Positions 1-9,560 of a stretch of DNA of 44,401 nt are shown here, piece after piece. The stretch is from Opitutia bacterium (lineage in GTDB: Bacteria; Verrucomicrobiota; Verrucomicrobiia; Opitutales; Opitutaceae). Made by a program: the position numbers and the translations under genes. Where the stretch lies: positions 1-44,401 of the forward strand of contig CANHAH010000008.1 in the NCBI GenBank assembly GCA_947458705.1, given 5' to 3'. The stretch's first letter is position 1; each line of letters opens with the position of its first letter. The notes beneath the pieces were generated by a model. It saw nothing but the letters and a program-made list of their open reading frames with translations. It ran no database searches and had not been told where the DNA came from.

Positions 1-990
1 AACAACGTGCTCGTCACCATCGAGCTCGCCGATGGCACGCGCGGCTACGGTGAAGCGGCGCCGTTGCCGCCCTACAACGGCGAGACGCAGGCCATGGCGC
101 TCGCGGCGCTCAACGACGCGCGCGCGTGGTTACCCGGACGCGAGGGGAAAGACTGGCGCGCGCTCGCGGCGGAATTTTTTACTCGTGGTGGGAAGGATTG
201 TGGTTCGGCACAATGCGCTTTGGAAATGGCTTTACTGGATGCGTGGACCCGACACCTCGGCGAACCGATGTGGAAATTTTTTGGTGGGGCGAGCACCATG
301 CTTGAGACAGATATGACCGTGACCACAGGTACCATCGCAGAAGCGGCGGACGCCGCGCGGGCCATCCGCGCTCGTGGCATCCGGATGATTAAAGTCAAAG
401 TCGGCGGCGCAGGCGGTACGACGGGCGATCTCGCGCGCGTGGCTGCGATACATGCGGCTGCTCCGGATGCGCCATTGATTCTCGATGGCAACGCCGGTCT
501 GAGTCGCGCGGCCGCGAGTGAGTTGGTGCGCGGATTGAAAGCGGCGGGCATCACGCCGGCGCTGCTCGAACAATGGCTTGCAAAAGACGACCTCGTGGGC
601 GCGGCGTTGTTGATCAAGGAATCGGGTTGGAAAGTTGCGTCTGACGAAAGTGCGTGCACGGCGGATGACGCACGCGCGATCGCGGCAGCGGGCGCAGCGC
701 ACGTCGTGAATATCAAATTAATGAAATCCGGCATCCTCGCCGCGCTCGAACTGGCTCAGGCGGCGCGTGCGGCGGGACTTGGCCTGATGATCGGCGGTAA
801 CGTCGAAAGTATTTTGGCGATGAGCGTCTCGGCTTGTTTCGCCGCCGGACTCGGTGGGTTTGAGTTCGCCGATCTGGATACGCCACTGTTCATGGCGACG
901 AATCCTTTTGTCGGCGGGTTCAAGCTCGACCGAGGTCAAATCTCAGTCGCGCATCTCGCGGCCGGACACGGTACGCAACCACGAGCTTAG
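1..990 (+). CDS. L-Ala-D/L-Glu-type dipeptide epimerase (enolase superfamily), 5'-truncated by window edge
   Basis: Frame is open from base 1 (NNVLVTIELADGTRGYGEAAPLPPYNGET). Enolase-superfamily motifs: KVKV (KxK), LDGNAGLS, SDESACT, NIKLMKSG, GGNVES. The usual N-terminal strand is missing, so the true start lies upstream of the window. Confidence 0.85.
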   Translation, partial: NNVLVTIELADGTRGYGEAAPLPPYNGETQAMALAALNDARAWLPGREGKDWRALAAEFFTRGGKDCGSAQCALEMALLDAWTRHLGEPMWKFFGGASTMLETDMTVTTGTIAEAADAARAIRARGIRMIKVKVGGAGGTTGDLARVAAIHAAAPDAPLILDGNAGLSRAAASELVRGLKAAGITPALLEQWLAKDDLVGAALLIKESGWKVASDESACTADDARAIAAAGAAHVVNIKLMKSGILAALELAQAARAAGLGLMIGGNVESILAMSVSACFAAGLGGFEFADLDTPLFMATNPFVGGFKLDRGQISVAHLAAGHGTQPRA

Positions 991-1040
991 GCGGCCGCCA
1001 GATATGTGGCGACGGCCGTACTGAAGCTAAAGACGTGAAT

Positions 1041-4000
1041 TTATTTTTGCGCGGGCGTGTCGAGACCGCGGCGGACTAGCAGCGGTTTGATGTCGGGCTC
1101 GCCGCCGGTGAAATCCCGGAATAGACCGAGAGCATCGGCGGTTCCGCCGCGCGAGAGTAGTTTGGTGCGGAAGCGGTCGCCGTTGGCGCGTTGGAGGCCG
1201 CCGTTTTGTTTGATCCATTCAACGGTGTTGGCGTCGAGGACTTCTGACCAAATGTAAGAATAATATCCGGCGGAGTAACCACCGGAGAACGTGTGCGAAA
1301 AATATGTCGAGCGGTAGCGTGGCGGGACCGCGGCGAAGTCTACGCCGTATTTTTTCAACGCGGCGGCTTCGAAGGCGAGTACGCCATCGGCCTCGGGGAC
1401 TTCGCCGGCGCTGACTTGATGCCAGGCTTGGTCGAGGAGTGTGGCGGCCAGGTATTCGGTGGTCTTGAACCCTTGATTGAATTTCGCGGCGGCTTGGACT
1501 TTCGCGAGAAGTTCAATGGGGAGCGGCGCGCCCGTCTTATAATGCTTGGCGTAATTTTGGAGAATCTCAGGCCAGCTGGCCCACATCTCGTTCACCTGCG
1601 AGGGAAACTCAACGAAGTCGCGCGGAACAGACGTGCCGCTGAAGCGCGGGTATTTTACATTAGAGAACATTCCGTGGAGGGCGTGACCGAACTCGTGGAA
1701 GGCGGTGTTGACCTCGCTGTGCGTGAGGAGAGTGGGCTGGCCGGCGGGCGGTTGGGGAATGTTAAGGTGATTGCCTATGACAGGGTGTGTGCCGAGTAAG
1801 TGGCTTTGCGACGAGTAGGAGTTGGCCCAGGCGCCGCCGTTTTTATTTGAGCGCGCGTAGGGATCAAAAAAGAAAATCGCCAAGGCGGAGCCGTCAGCGT
1901 TGAACACGTCGAAGGTGCGCACGGTTGGTTCGTAGACGGGTAGATCGTGGCGCTCTTTGAAGGTAATGCCGTAGAGCTTGGTGGCCGCGAAGAACACGCC
2001 GTCGATCAAGACTCGGTTAAGTTCATAGTAGGGGCGCAACTGGGATTCGTCGAAGGCGTAACGGGCGGCGCGGACTTTCTCGGTGTAAAGATCCCAGTCG
2101 GCGGCCCCGAGGTTAAAGCCGCCTTTTTCCGCATCGACAATCGCCTGCATGTCGGCGGCTTCTTTGCGCGCGTTGGCGACGGCGGGTGGGGCGAGTTGAG
2201 CGAGGAGTTTATTTAACACTTCGACACTGCCGACGGTTTGTTCTTCGAGCTGGTAAGCGGCGTGGTGCGCGTAGCCGAGGAGGGCGGCGCGGGCCGCGCG
2301 TTTCTTGGCGATGGCGGAGACTATGGCGCGGGTGTCGTATTCGCCACCGCGGCTGCCGCGGGCGAGGGAGGCGGCCATGAGTTTGGCGCGGGTAGTGTGG
2401 TTTTTGAGATCCGTGAGCGGGGGTTGCCCGCTGGTATTGACGAGGGCGATTAAAAATTTGCCGTCGTGGCCGGCTGCTTTCGCAGCGGCAGCGGCCGTGG
2501 CGATCGAGGTGTCGCTCAAGCCGTCGAGTTCGGCACGGGTGGCGAAGAGCACGCCGGAGGAGTCGCGTTCTTTGAGGACGTTTTGGGTGAACGCCGTTTG
2601 GAGCGTAGCGAGTTCGGAGTTGAGTGCGCGGAGTTTGGTTTTGTCGTCCTCGCCGAGCTTGGCGCCGGCTCGAACGAAGTCTTGATACGTGCGCCAGAGC
2701 AGGCGATCGGATTCGGGGTCGAGCTTGAGGGAGGCGCGAGCGGCGTAGAGGGTCGCGATGCGAGTGAAAAGAGCGGTGTTAAGACGGATCGCGTCGCTGT
2801 GCGCGGCTAGACGCGGCGACATCGTGCGCTGGATTTTTTGCATCTCTGGGTTGGTGTTGGCGCCGGATAGGCCGCCGAAGACGGTGGCGACGCGGGTGAG
2901 CAAGCGGCCGGAGCGCTCGAGGGCGACGATGGTATTTTCGAAAGTGGCCGGTGCAAGGTTTTGGGCAATCGCGGCAATCTCGGCAAGATTCTCGGTCATG
3001 CCGGCTTCATAGGCCGGCAGGTAGTGTTCGTTTTTAATAAGATTAAAAGGTGGGTAATTGAAGGGTAGGGGGCTAGGCGTGAGAAGCGGGTTGGTGGCAG
3101 CAGCGTCGGTCGCGGGTGTGTCGAGGCCGCGGCGAGCGAGAAGCGGTTTAATGTCGGGCTCGCGGCCGGTGAAATCGCGAAACAGGCTGAGCGCATCCGC
3201 GGTGCCGCCGCGGGCGAGGAGCTTTTGACGGAAGCGATCGCCGTTGGCACGGGTAAGGCCGCCGTTTTGCTTGAACCAGTCGACCGTGGTAGCGTCGAGG
3301 ACTTCAGACCAGATGTAGGAATAGTAGCCGGCGGAGTAACCACCGGAAAACACGTGTGAGAAATACGTCGAGCGGTAGCGCGGTGGCACCGGGGTGAAAT
3401 CAAGGCCAACTTTTTTCAAAGCGGCGGCTTCGAAGGCGAGCACGCCATCAGCGGCGGGAACTTCGGCGGGCTTCAAGCCATGCCATGTGAGATCGAGGAA
3501 AGCGGCGGCGAGGTATTCGGTCGTTACGTAGCCTTGGTTGAATTTGCGGGCGTCCAGGACCTTGGCTAGTATAGCGGCGGGGAGTGGTTCGCCAGTTTTG
3601 TAGTGCTTGGCGTAGTTTTTAAGAATATCGGGCCAGACCGCCCACATCTCGTTAACTTGTGATGGGAATTCAACGAAGTCGCTGGGGACGCTGGTGCCGC
3701 TGAAGCGCGGATATTTCACGTCGGAGAAAATGCCGTGTAGGGCGTGGCCGAATTCGTGGAAGAGTGTAGTGACTTCGTCGAAGGTGAGGAGCGTGGGCTC
3801 GCCAGCGGGCGGTTGGGGAATGTTGAGGTGGTTGCCGACGACGGGGTGCGTCCCGAGGAGTGCGGATTGCGATTCGTATTCGTTCATCCAGGCACCGCCG
3901 TTTTTGGATGGACGGGCGTAGGCGTCAAAAATGAAGAGTGCGAGCGTGGCGCCGTTGGCGTTGAAGACCTCAAACACGCGGACCTCAGGGCGGTAAACGG

Positions 4001-5243
4001 GCAGGTCGGTGCGCTCCTTGAAGGTGATACCGAAGAGTTTCGTGGCCGCGAAGAACGCACCGTCGACGAGCACATGGTTGAGCTCGAAGTAGGGTTTCAC
4101 TTGCGCCTCGTCGAATGCGTAACGGGCGGTGCGCACTTTTTCCGAGTAAAGATCCCAGTCGCTGGCTGTGGCGGTGAAGCGGCCAGGTTTGCCGGCTAAT
4201 TCGGCATCGATGATCTGTTGGATATCGGCGGCTTCTTTGCGGGCGTTGGCGACGGCGGGCGGGGCAAGTTTTGCGAGCAGAGCTTTGGCGGCGGCGACGT
4301 TTTTGGCGGTCTGGTCTTCAAGTACGTAGTCGGCGTGCGTGGCGTAACCGAGCAGGGCTGCGCGCTCGGCCCGGAGCCGAGCGAGGATGGTGACGTTGGC
4401 GCGGTTATCGAATTCGCCGCCGCGACTGCCGCGGGCGAGGGATGCGCGTAAGACAAGTTCGCGGCTGGTGCGATCGGTGAGTGAGGTGAGCGCGGGTTGG
4501 CCACTGGTGTTGACGAGGGCGAGGGCGAATTGGCCGGCGCGGCCGGAGGATTTGGCGAGCTCGGCGGCGGCGGTGATTTCGGCTTCCGATAGACCGGCGA
4601 GCGCGGCGCGGTCAGTGAAATAAACGGCAGAGGCGGTTCGCTCTTTCAGGACGTTTTGTGAAAACGCAGTTTCGGCGGAGGCGATCTCGGCGTTGAGGGC
4701 TTTGAGTTTGGTTTTGTCGGCTTCGGAAAGACGGGCACCGGCACGGACAAACGATTTGTAGGTCTCGCTGAGGAGGCGGGCGGATTCAGGATCAAGGCTC
4801 AGGTCTGAGCGGGCCTCATACAGGGAGCGGATTCGATTGAAGAGCGCGGCGTTAAGCAGAATAGCGTCGCGGTGCGAGGCGAGTTTAGGGGCGAACTCTT
4901 TTTCGACGGCTTGGAGGGTGGGGTTGGTGTTGCAGCCGTTTATGTTGGAAAAAATACGCGACACGCGGCCAAGGATTTGGCCCGAGCGCTCGATGGCTAC
5001 GATGGTGTTTTCGAATGTTGCAGGCGTGGCGTTATTTGCGATGGCGGCGATCTCAGCGAGATTCTCGGTCATGCCGCGTTCGTAGGCGGGCGCGTAATGC
5101 TCGTCTTTGATTTTATCAAACTGCGGATACGCCAGTGGCAGCGGGCTCAGGGTTAGGAGTGGATTGGCGGCAGGAGCAGACTGGACTTGGACGATGGACA
5201 TGAGGGCGAGGAAACCAACGAAGGGTAGAACGAGGTTAGGCAT
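1041..5243 (-). CDS. Tandem-duplicated M3-family (oligopeptidase A/Dcp-like) zinc metallopeptidase, two complete peptidase units in one ORF
   Basis: Long ORF with two copies of FHEFGHALHG(I/M)FS(D/N)VKYPRFSGTSVP(S/R)DFVEFPSQVNEMWA and other collinear M3 segments. Start set at Met13 of the listed ORF (MPNLVLPFVGFLALMSIVQVQSAPAA, signal-peptide-like), because codons 1-12 overlap a terminator hairpin. Confidence 0.9.
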   Translation of the reverse strand: MPNLVLPFVGFLALMSIVQVQSAPAANPLLTLSPLPLAYPQFDKIKDEHYAPAYERGMTENLAEIAAIANNATPATFENTIVAIERSGQILGRVSRIFSNINGCNTNPTLQAVEKEFAPKLASHRDAILLNAALFNRIRSLYEARSDLSLDPESARLLSETYKSFVRAGARLSEADKTKLKALNAEIASAETAFSQNVLKERTASAVYFTDRAALAGLSEAEITAAAELAKSSGRAGQFALALVNTSGQPALTSLTDRTSRELVLRASLARGSRGGEFDNRANVTILARLRAERAALLGYATHADYVLEDQTAKNVAAAKALLAKLAPPAVANARKEAADIQQIIDAELAGKPGRFTATASDWDLYSEKVRTARYAFDEAQVKPYFELNHVLVDGAFFAATKLFGITFKERTDLPVYRPEVRVFEVFNANGATLALFIFDAYARPSKNGGAWMNEYESQSALLGTHPVVGNHLNIPQPPAGEPTLLTFDEVTTLFHEFGHALHGIFSDVKYPRFSGTSVPSDFVEFPSQVNEMWAVWPDILKNYAKHYKTGEPLPAAILAKVLDARKFNQGYVTTEYLAAAFLDLTWHGLKPAEVPAADGVLAFEAAALKKVGLDFTPVPPRYRSTYFSHVFSGGYSAGYYSYIWSEVLDATTVDWFKQNGGLTRANGDRFRQKLLARGGTADALSLFRDFTGREPDIKPLLARRGLDTPATDAAATNPLLTPSPLPFNYPPFNLIKNEHYLPAYEAGMTENLAEIAAIAQNLAPATFENTIVALERSGRLLTRVATVFGGLSGANTNPEMQKIQRTMSPRLAAHSDAIRLNTALFTRIATLYAARASLKLDPESDRLLWRTYQDFVRAGAKLGEDDKTKLRALNSELATLQTAFTQNVLKERDSSGVLFATRAELDGLSDTSIATAAAAAKAAGHDGKFLIALVNTSGQPPLTDLKNHTTRAKLMAASLARGSRGGEYDTRAIVSAIAKKRAARAALLGYAHHAAYQLEEQTVGSVEVLNKLLAQLAPPAVANARKEAADMQAIVDAEKGGFNLGAADWDLYTEKVRAARYAFDESQLRPYYELNRVLIDGVFFAATKLYGITFKERHDLPVYEPTVRTFDVFNADGSALAIFFFDPYARSNKNGGAWANSYSSQSHLLGTHPVIGNHLNIPQPPAGQPTLLTHSEVNTAFHEFGHALHGMFSNVKYPRFSGTSVPRDFVEFPSQVNEMWASWPEILQNYAKHYKTGAPLPIELLAKVQAAAKFNQGFKTTEYLAATLLDQAWHQVSAGEVPEADGVLAFEAAALKKYGVDFAAVPPRYRSTYFSHTFSGGYSAGYYSYIWSEVLDANTVEWIKQNGGLQRANGDRFRTKLLSRGGTADALGLFRDFTGGEPDIKPLLVRRGLDTPAQK

Positions 5244-5277
5244 AAAAAAAGCCTGCGCCCAAAAAGGGTACGCAGGC
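5244..5277 (-). terminator. Intrinsic-terminator-like hairpin between the redoxin gene and the M3 peptidase gene
   Basis: Minus strand reads GCCTGCG-TA-CCC-TTTTT-GGG-CGCAGGC-TTTTTTT-ATG: 7 bp stem, 2 nt bulge, 3 bp inner stem, T5 loop, then a 7-T tract directly followed by ATG. Confidence 0.75.
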
Positions 5278-5300
5278 AAGGGCGAGAAAACGGGCGGAAA

Positions 5301-6590
5301 TTATTTCTTGGCGGCGGGTTTTACGGGTTTAGCCTGAGTCTGTGTGGGCGCGTAATAAGGTGTCAGCGCAGCGACGATGGCAGCGCGGGCGGTGGCGTGG
5401 TCGATCACGCCGTTGTGGCGCCAGAGAATTTTTCCATTGGGCGCGATGAGCACCGTGTGAGGCAGCGGGCCGGGCCAGTCGGGATCGAGCGCGGCGCCGA
5501 GAGCGTCCTGATTAGCACCAGTGAAAATGTAGTGATTGGTGGTGCGGCCCTCTTTTTTGATGGAGGCTTGGACGTTTTTAGTCAGACCGGCGCCTTGTTT
5601 TTGCAGGAAAGCTTGGGCTTTGGCTTCGTCTTTAGGAGCGTCTAGCGAGATAGTAATGAGCTCGAAATCGCGCATGTCGAATTGGCGCGAGAGCGCAACG
5701 AGCAAGGGGAACTCTTCCACGCAGGGGGCGCACCACGTAGCCCAGACGTTGACGAGGCGGACCTTGGGAGTGGGGTTGGCGCGTAGGGTGGCGACGCCAG
5801 CGGAATCTATGCGCTCGAGCGAAACCGGGATTTGGGTCCAGCTGGTTTCGCGGAGGATGTGGGCGGCTTTTTTCTCACGCCATTTGGTGGAGCAGCCGTG
5901 CGGTTTTGTGAGCTCTACGGGGACGAGTTTGCCCTCGAGGAGGGCGAAGATGGCGTTGCGGGCGTCGGCCGATTTGACGGTTTCTTCCTGCGGGAAACGC
6001 GAGTCATCGAAGCGGCCTGCGTAGCGAAGGCGGCGGTCTTTATCGAAGATAAAGACATGCGGCGTGGCGAGGCAGCCGTACGCGCGGGCGATCAGCTGTT
6101 GGTCGCCGTCGTATAAATAGGGAAAATCCCACCCGAGACTCTTGGCGTAGGGTTTCATGTCGGCGAAGGAATCGTTGTATTCGCCGTAGCCAAGTTCGTC
6201 GAGGCTGAGGCCGTCGGGGTGATTGGGGTTGATGGCGACCAGGCCGAAACTTCGGCCGCGCAGATCGTCGCGAAGTTTTTGGAGACGTTTTTCGATGCCG
6301 TGCGAAGTGGGACAGTGATTCGATGTGAATAGGACCATGAGCACATCGGGTCCGGCGAAATCGGATAGCTTGTAGGTACGTCCGTCGATGCCTGGGAGGG
6401 CGAAATCAGGGGCGGTATCGCCGATGGCGAGGGTCCGCGTGCCGGTAGGGTTACCGGATTTATCTAGAAGTGCCACAGTTGCAGCGGGTGTAGCACTCGG
6501 GGTGTTTTGGGCGGCGCGTGAGCTTAACCAGGTTAATAAAAACGCGACAAAGAGGCACGCGGAACGAAGAGAGTGCTTGGGGAGGAGCAT
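5301..6590 (-). CDS. Secreted double thioredoxin-fold protein (AhpC/redoxin-like N-terminal domain + TlpA-like C-terminal domain)
   Basis: Signal-like N-terminus; first domain [24 protein letters not shown]...[12 protein letters not shown]...[22 protein letters not shown]; second domain [21 protein letters not shown]...[19 protein letters not shown] with a CxxC motif. Confidence 0.85.
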   Translation of the reverse strand: MLLPKHSLRSACLFVAFLLTWLSSRAAQNTPSATPAATVALLDKSGNPTGTRTLAIGDTAPDFALPGIDGRTYKLSDFAGPDVLMVLFTSNHCPTSHGIEKRLQKLRDDLRGRSFGLVAINPNHPDGLSLDELGYGEYNDSFADMKPYAKSLGWDFPYLYDGDQQLIARAYGCLATPHVFIFDKDRRLRYAGRFDDSRFPQEETVKSADARNAIFALLEGKLVPVELTKPHGCSTKWREKKAAHILRETSWTQIPVSLERIDSAGVATLRANPTPKVRLVNVWATWCAPCVEEFPLLVALSRQFDMRDFELITISLDAPKDEAKAQAFLQKQGAGLTKNVQASIKKEGRTTNHYIFTGANQDALGAALDPDWPGPLPHTVLIAPNGKILWRHNGVIDHATARAAIVAALTPYYAPTQTQAKPVKPAAKK

Positions 6591-6857
6591 GTAAATACGG
6601 TGTCTACCGAGATGTTTTTGGCAAGTAAGGGCCGGAGCCTCGACTGTACCTTGGCGGAACGGGTCATACTATGCAGCCCTAAGTCCTTAACGACAACTAG
6701 ACGAGACGTTGTTCTTTATTCAGAGTAGTCGTTAAATTATGACGGGCATCTGAAATACGGGGGGATGCTCTGGTGCCGATGAACCAGCAGTGTGCGTTTG
6801 CCGGCACGGCGTAATGGCCTTCTTCGCTGGCATTTTTGAATACACTTTAAGGGCGCC

Positions 6858-8177
6858 TCAGCGATGTGCGGCCGTAGCTGGGGCGATCTCGACGGCGTAG
6901 GTGTGCGTCTGGGCTTTTTTGCCGCGGCCAGGATTGCTATCGAAATTGCCGCTGAAGATAATCCACCGTCCGTCGGGCGTGAACGTGAGGTTCGGCTCGA
7001 CGCCAGTGTCTTTGCTGTAGTTATGACGAGCCATGTTGACGAGGCGTTCAGTCTTAAACGTGCCGATGTCGATGAGATTTTTTTTGTCGCGGTACGAGCT
7101 TCCGCGCACCATCGCGGGGCGGAAAAGGTAAATCCATTGGCCGTTGCCTGGTGGGTTGAGGAGTTCACCATCGCCGGTGCGAGTGGCGACGCTGCCTGGG
7201 CCGCCGCCGTCGCCGGCGAACAACTTGCCATCGCGGGAGACGTTGTAGTGTACGGACCATTCTTGGCGAGGGAGATGGTACCATGTACGGTGGCCAGTCG
7301 TGAGATCGACGCCGGCTAGCCAAAAGACGGTACTGCGCGGCGTCTGCAGATCATACCAGACTTGTTTTCCGTCGGGGCTGAAAAATTCGTGTCCTTGAAT
7401 TTCCATGTTCATCGTGCGTTCGTGCAGCAGACGGGCGGGCGAGGACCCATCAGCACGAATCGTCCAAGTGCGGTCATTGAAGTGCCACGGGCCCTCGTGA
7501 CAGAAAAGAATTTGGAGCGGATCCGTGGGCGAACATTGAAGGTGGTTCGTCCAGTCGTTTTCGCGATGGATGACGCGGTAGGCGCCTGTTTTGAGGTCGA
7601 CGGTGTAGATCATTTTCGGTGTACCGGTGGCCCATTGGGCTTCGAGCGTGCCTCCGCTGCCGCCCGAGGGTGGTGTGCGCGGGATCGTTTGTCCTTCGGG
7701 ATCGGGCGCGATGCCGACGAGGAGCGTTTCGTCACAGTTGATCGCGTACTGGCCGCTGCGGACGCGCGCTGGCGCGGGGAGTTGCGTGACCTCTCGGACA
7801 GCTTTGGTGTCGAGGTGGATTGCGATGATGGCATCCCCGCGACGTACGTAGGCTTCGCGCGTGCGCCACGCGGTGGCGATTACGCGAGAATCGGCGGCGA
7901 TGATTTCTACCTTTGGCGCGGTTAAACCAAGTGTAGAAATATCCACGGTGGCGATGCCCATCGGTGTATTGAGGATGAGTTTATCTCCTTCGGCGGTGTA
8001 GCCGTTTTGATGAAAGTAGAGACTGGAGCCGCCCGTATCAGGCGAAAGTCTAATGACGCGATGGCCGGTGTCGGGATCAATCCAGTCCGAGCGTAGTGTG
8101 CCTGGCGTGGAATCGGCGGCGGCGAGAGCACGCGCGAGCAAATGCAGGACAAAAAATAAACGCAGGTAAATCGGCAT
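6858..8177 (-). CDS. Oligogalacturonate-lyase-like / TolB-like beta-propeller secreted protein
   Basis: Signal-like N-terminus; SPDTGGSSLYFHQNGYTAEGDKLILNT, EFFSPDGKQVWYDLQTPR and EPNLTFTPDGRWIIFSGNF resemble the propeller of oligogalacturonide lyase (PL22) families. Confidence 0.6.
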   Translation of the reverse strand: MPIYLRLFFVLHLLARALAAADSTPGTLRSDWIDPDTGHRVIRLSPDTGGSSLYFHQNGYTAEGDKLILNTPMGIATVDISTLGLTAPKVEIIAADSRVIATAWRTREAYVRRGDAIIAIHLDTKAVREVTQLPAPARVRSGQYAINCDETLLVGIAPDPEGQTIPRTPPSGGSGGTLEAQWATGTPKMIYTVDLKTGAYRVIHRENDWTNHLQCSPTDPLQILFCHEGPWHFNDRTWTIRADGSSPARLLHERTMNMEIQGHEFFSPDGKQVWYDLQTPRSTVFWLAGVDLTTGHRTWYHLPRQEWSVHYNVSRDGKLFAGDGGGPGSVATRTGDGELLNPPGNGQWIYLFRPAMVRGSSYRDKKNLIDIGTFKTERLVNMARHNYSKDTGVEPNLTFTPDGRWIIFSGNFDSNPGRGKKAQTHTYAVEIAPATAAHR

Positions 8178-8276
8178 GGTTAGATGGGTTTTAAGCGTGG
8201 GACGAGGCGCGAAGAGAGGCGTTACGGTTAAAGCGTACGGACAGTCTGAACTTCGCCTGCGGTAGCAGGTAGAAAA

Positions 8277-9422
8277 TTAGGGCGCGCCGAGTGCTGGCGG
8301 ATTTCGCCAGCGTCGCCAACGGTGCCAGGCTAGGGCAAAGCCCGTATAGACGAGCACACAACCACCTAGCGAGGCGAGGGCGGCGATTGCTTGACCGAGC
8401 GCACCGAGCGCTTCGCCGGTATGTAGATAGCGTGTCCAAGAGCGGACACGTTGGGCGGCGTTTAGACTGGCGTAGCCGTTGGTTTTAAGAATTTCGCCCG
8501 TGTGCGGATCGATCGATAAGGTCGTCAAGGCGGTCCTGGGCCATGCATCGGCGGTGCGTAGGGTGACGGTGGCGGGCGTGGGGGCCGCGGCGGTGTTGCC
8601 GGCGCGATATGTGAGGGACGTCCATGCGGGTAGTTCTTTTTGCGCGCGGGCGATCAAGCTTTCGGCGGATAAAGGTTGGGCCTTAGCGACGGGTGCTGGC
8701 AGCGATGCGGCCGAAGCGGACGTGGGCGGTGGTGGTGGCGTGCCGGTGAGCGTGAAAATCAAATTGCCGGCCCAGCGGTATGAAATCGGTAGCGCGGTTA
8801 GAGTGAGCACGATGAGAACTGGAGCCGACCAGAGGCCGATGACGTTGTGCCAATTCCAGTCGCGAGCTTTGGCGTTGGCGGCGGGGACGAACCAGAGCGA
8901 TCGCTTGAGGCCCTTGGTACGCCATTTGCGAGGCCACCATAAATATAGACCGGAAACGGAGAGGAAAAAGAAGGCGATATTGCCCGCGCCATTGATGGCT
9001 TTGCCGATCGTGCGGTTTGAGCCGCCGAGAGCAAGTTGGCGGTGCCAGTCTTCCATGAGATGAAGAAAATCACGTGTTCGTGTGGAGGTGACTTGGCGGA
9101 TTTCGCCGGTGAAGGGATTGGTGTAAAATGTCTCGTTGCGGCCGGCAGTGAAGGCTATGGCTGTGCGGGCATCGTTTTCGAGCGTGATGCCGGAAAGTTT
9201 AGCCGTGGGGTGAGCGGCGCGAACACGTGAAAGCAGTTCTGTGAGCGTCAGTCGCGGGGTTTCAGCAGGCCTCTCTATGCGTCTGGCGTCGCGTTCAGCG
9301 TAGGCGACAAGTTCTTTTTCAAAAGCGAGTGCAGTGCCTGTGAAGCACATGATGGCGATCGAAAAACCCGCGATGAGACCAGCAATCAAGTGCAGCCAAA
9401 AAAGAATTTTACGAAACGTCAT
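8277..9422 (-). CDS. PepSY-associated transmembrane protein
   Basis: FRKILFWLHLIAGLIAGFSIAIMCFTGTALAFEKEL, DFLHLMEDWHRQLALG, GKAINGAGNIAFFFLSVSGLYLWWPRKW, RYLHTGEALGALGQAIAALASLGGCVLVYTGFALAWHRW: typical PepSY_TM pattern. Confidence 0.85.
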   Translation of the reverse strand: MTFRKILFWLHLIAGLIAGFSIAIMCFTGTALAFEKELVAYAERDARRIERPAETPRLTLTELLSRVRAAHPTAKLSGITLENDARTAIAFTAGRNETFYTNPFTGEIRQVTSTRTRDFLHLMEDWHRQLALGGSNRTIGKAINGAGNIAFFFLSVSGLYLWWPRKWRTKGLKRSLWFVPAANAKARDWNWHNVIGLWSAPVLIVLTLTALPISYRWAGNLIFTLTGTPPPPPTSASAASLPAPVAKAQPLSAESLIARAQKELPAWTSLTYRAGNTAAAPTPATVTLRTADAWPRTALTTLSIDPHTGEILKTNGYASLNAAQRVRSWTRYLHTGEALGALGQAIAALASLGGCVLVYTGFALAWHRWRRWRNPPALGAP

Positions 9423-9560
9423 GAGAAAAATTGTAAGTAAATTACCGAACCAGCCTAGATCTTGTGTGCCAAATGATAGAAAAAAAGGGGCACAGTCGTC
9501 GAGCGGATGCGAGAATGGATATTTGACCTGTTCTATGGTGAAGGCATTAACGCGAACAGA

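Noticed and set aside
8256-8269. Small hairpin CCTGC-GGTA-GCAGG downstream of the PepSY-TM gene
   Set aside because: Only 5 bp and no T-tract on the relevant strand; insufficient to call a terminator.
9468-9498. Imperfect inverted repeat TGTGCC...GGCACA upstream of aroB
   Set aside because: 6-bp arms with a long A-rich spacer; no supporting promoter context.
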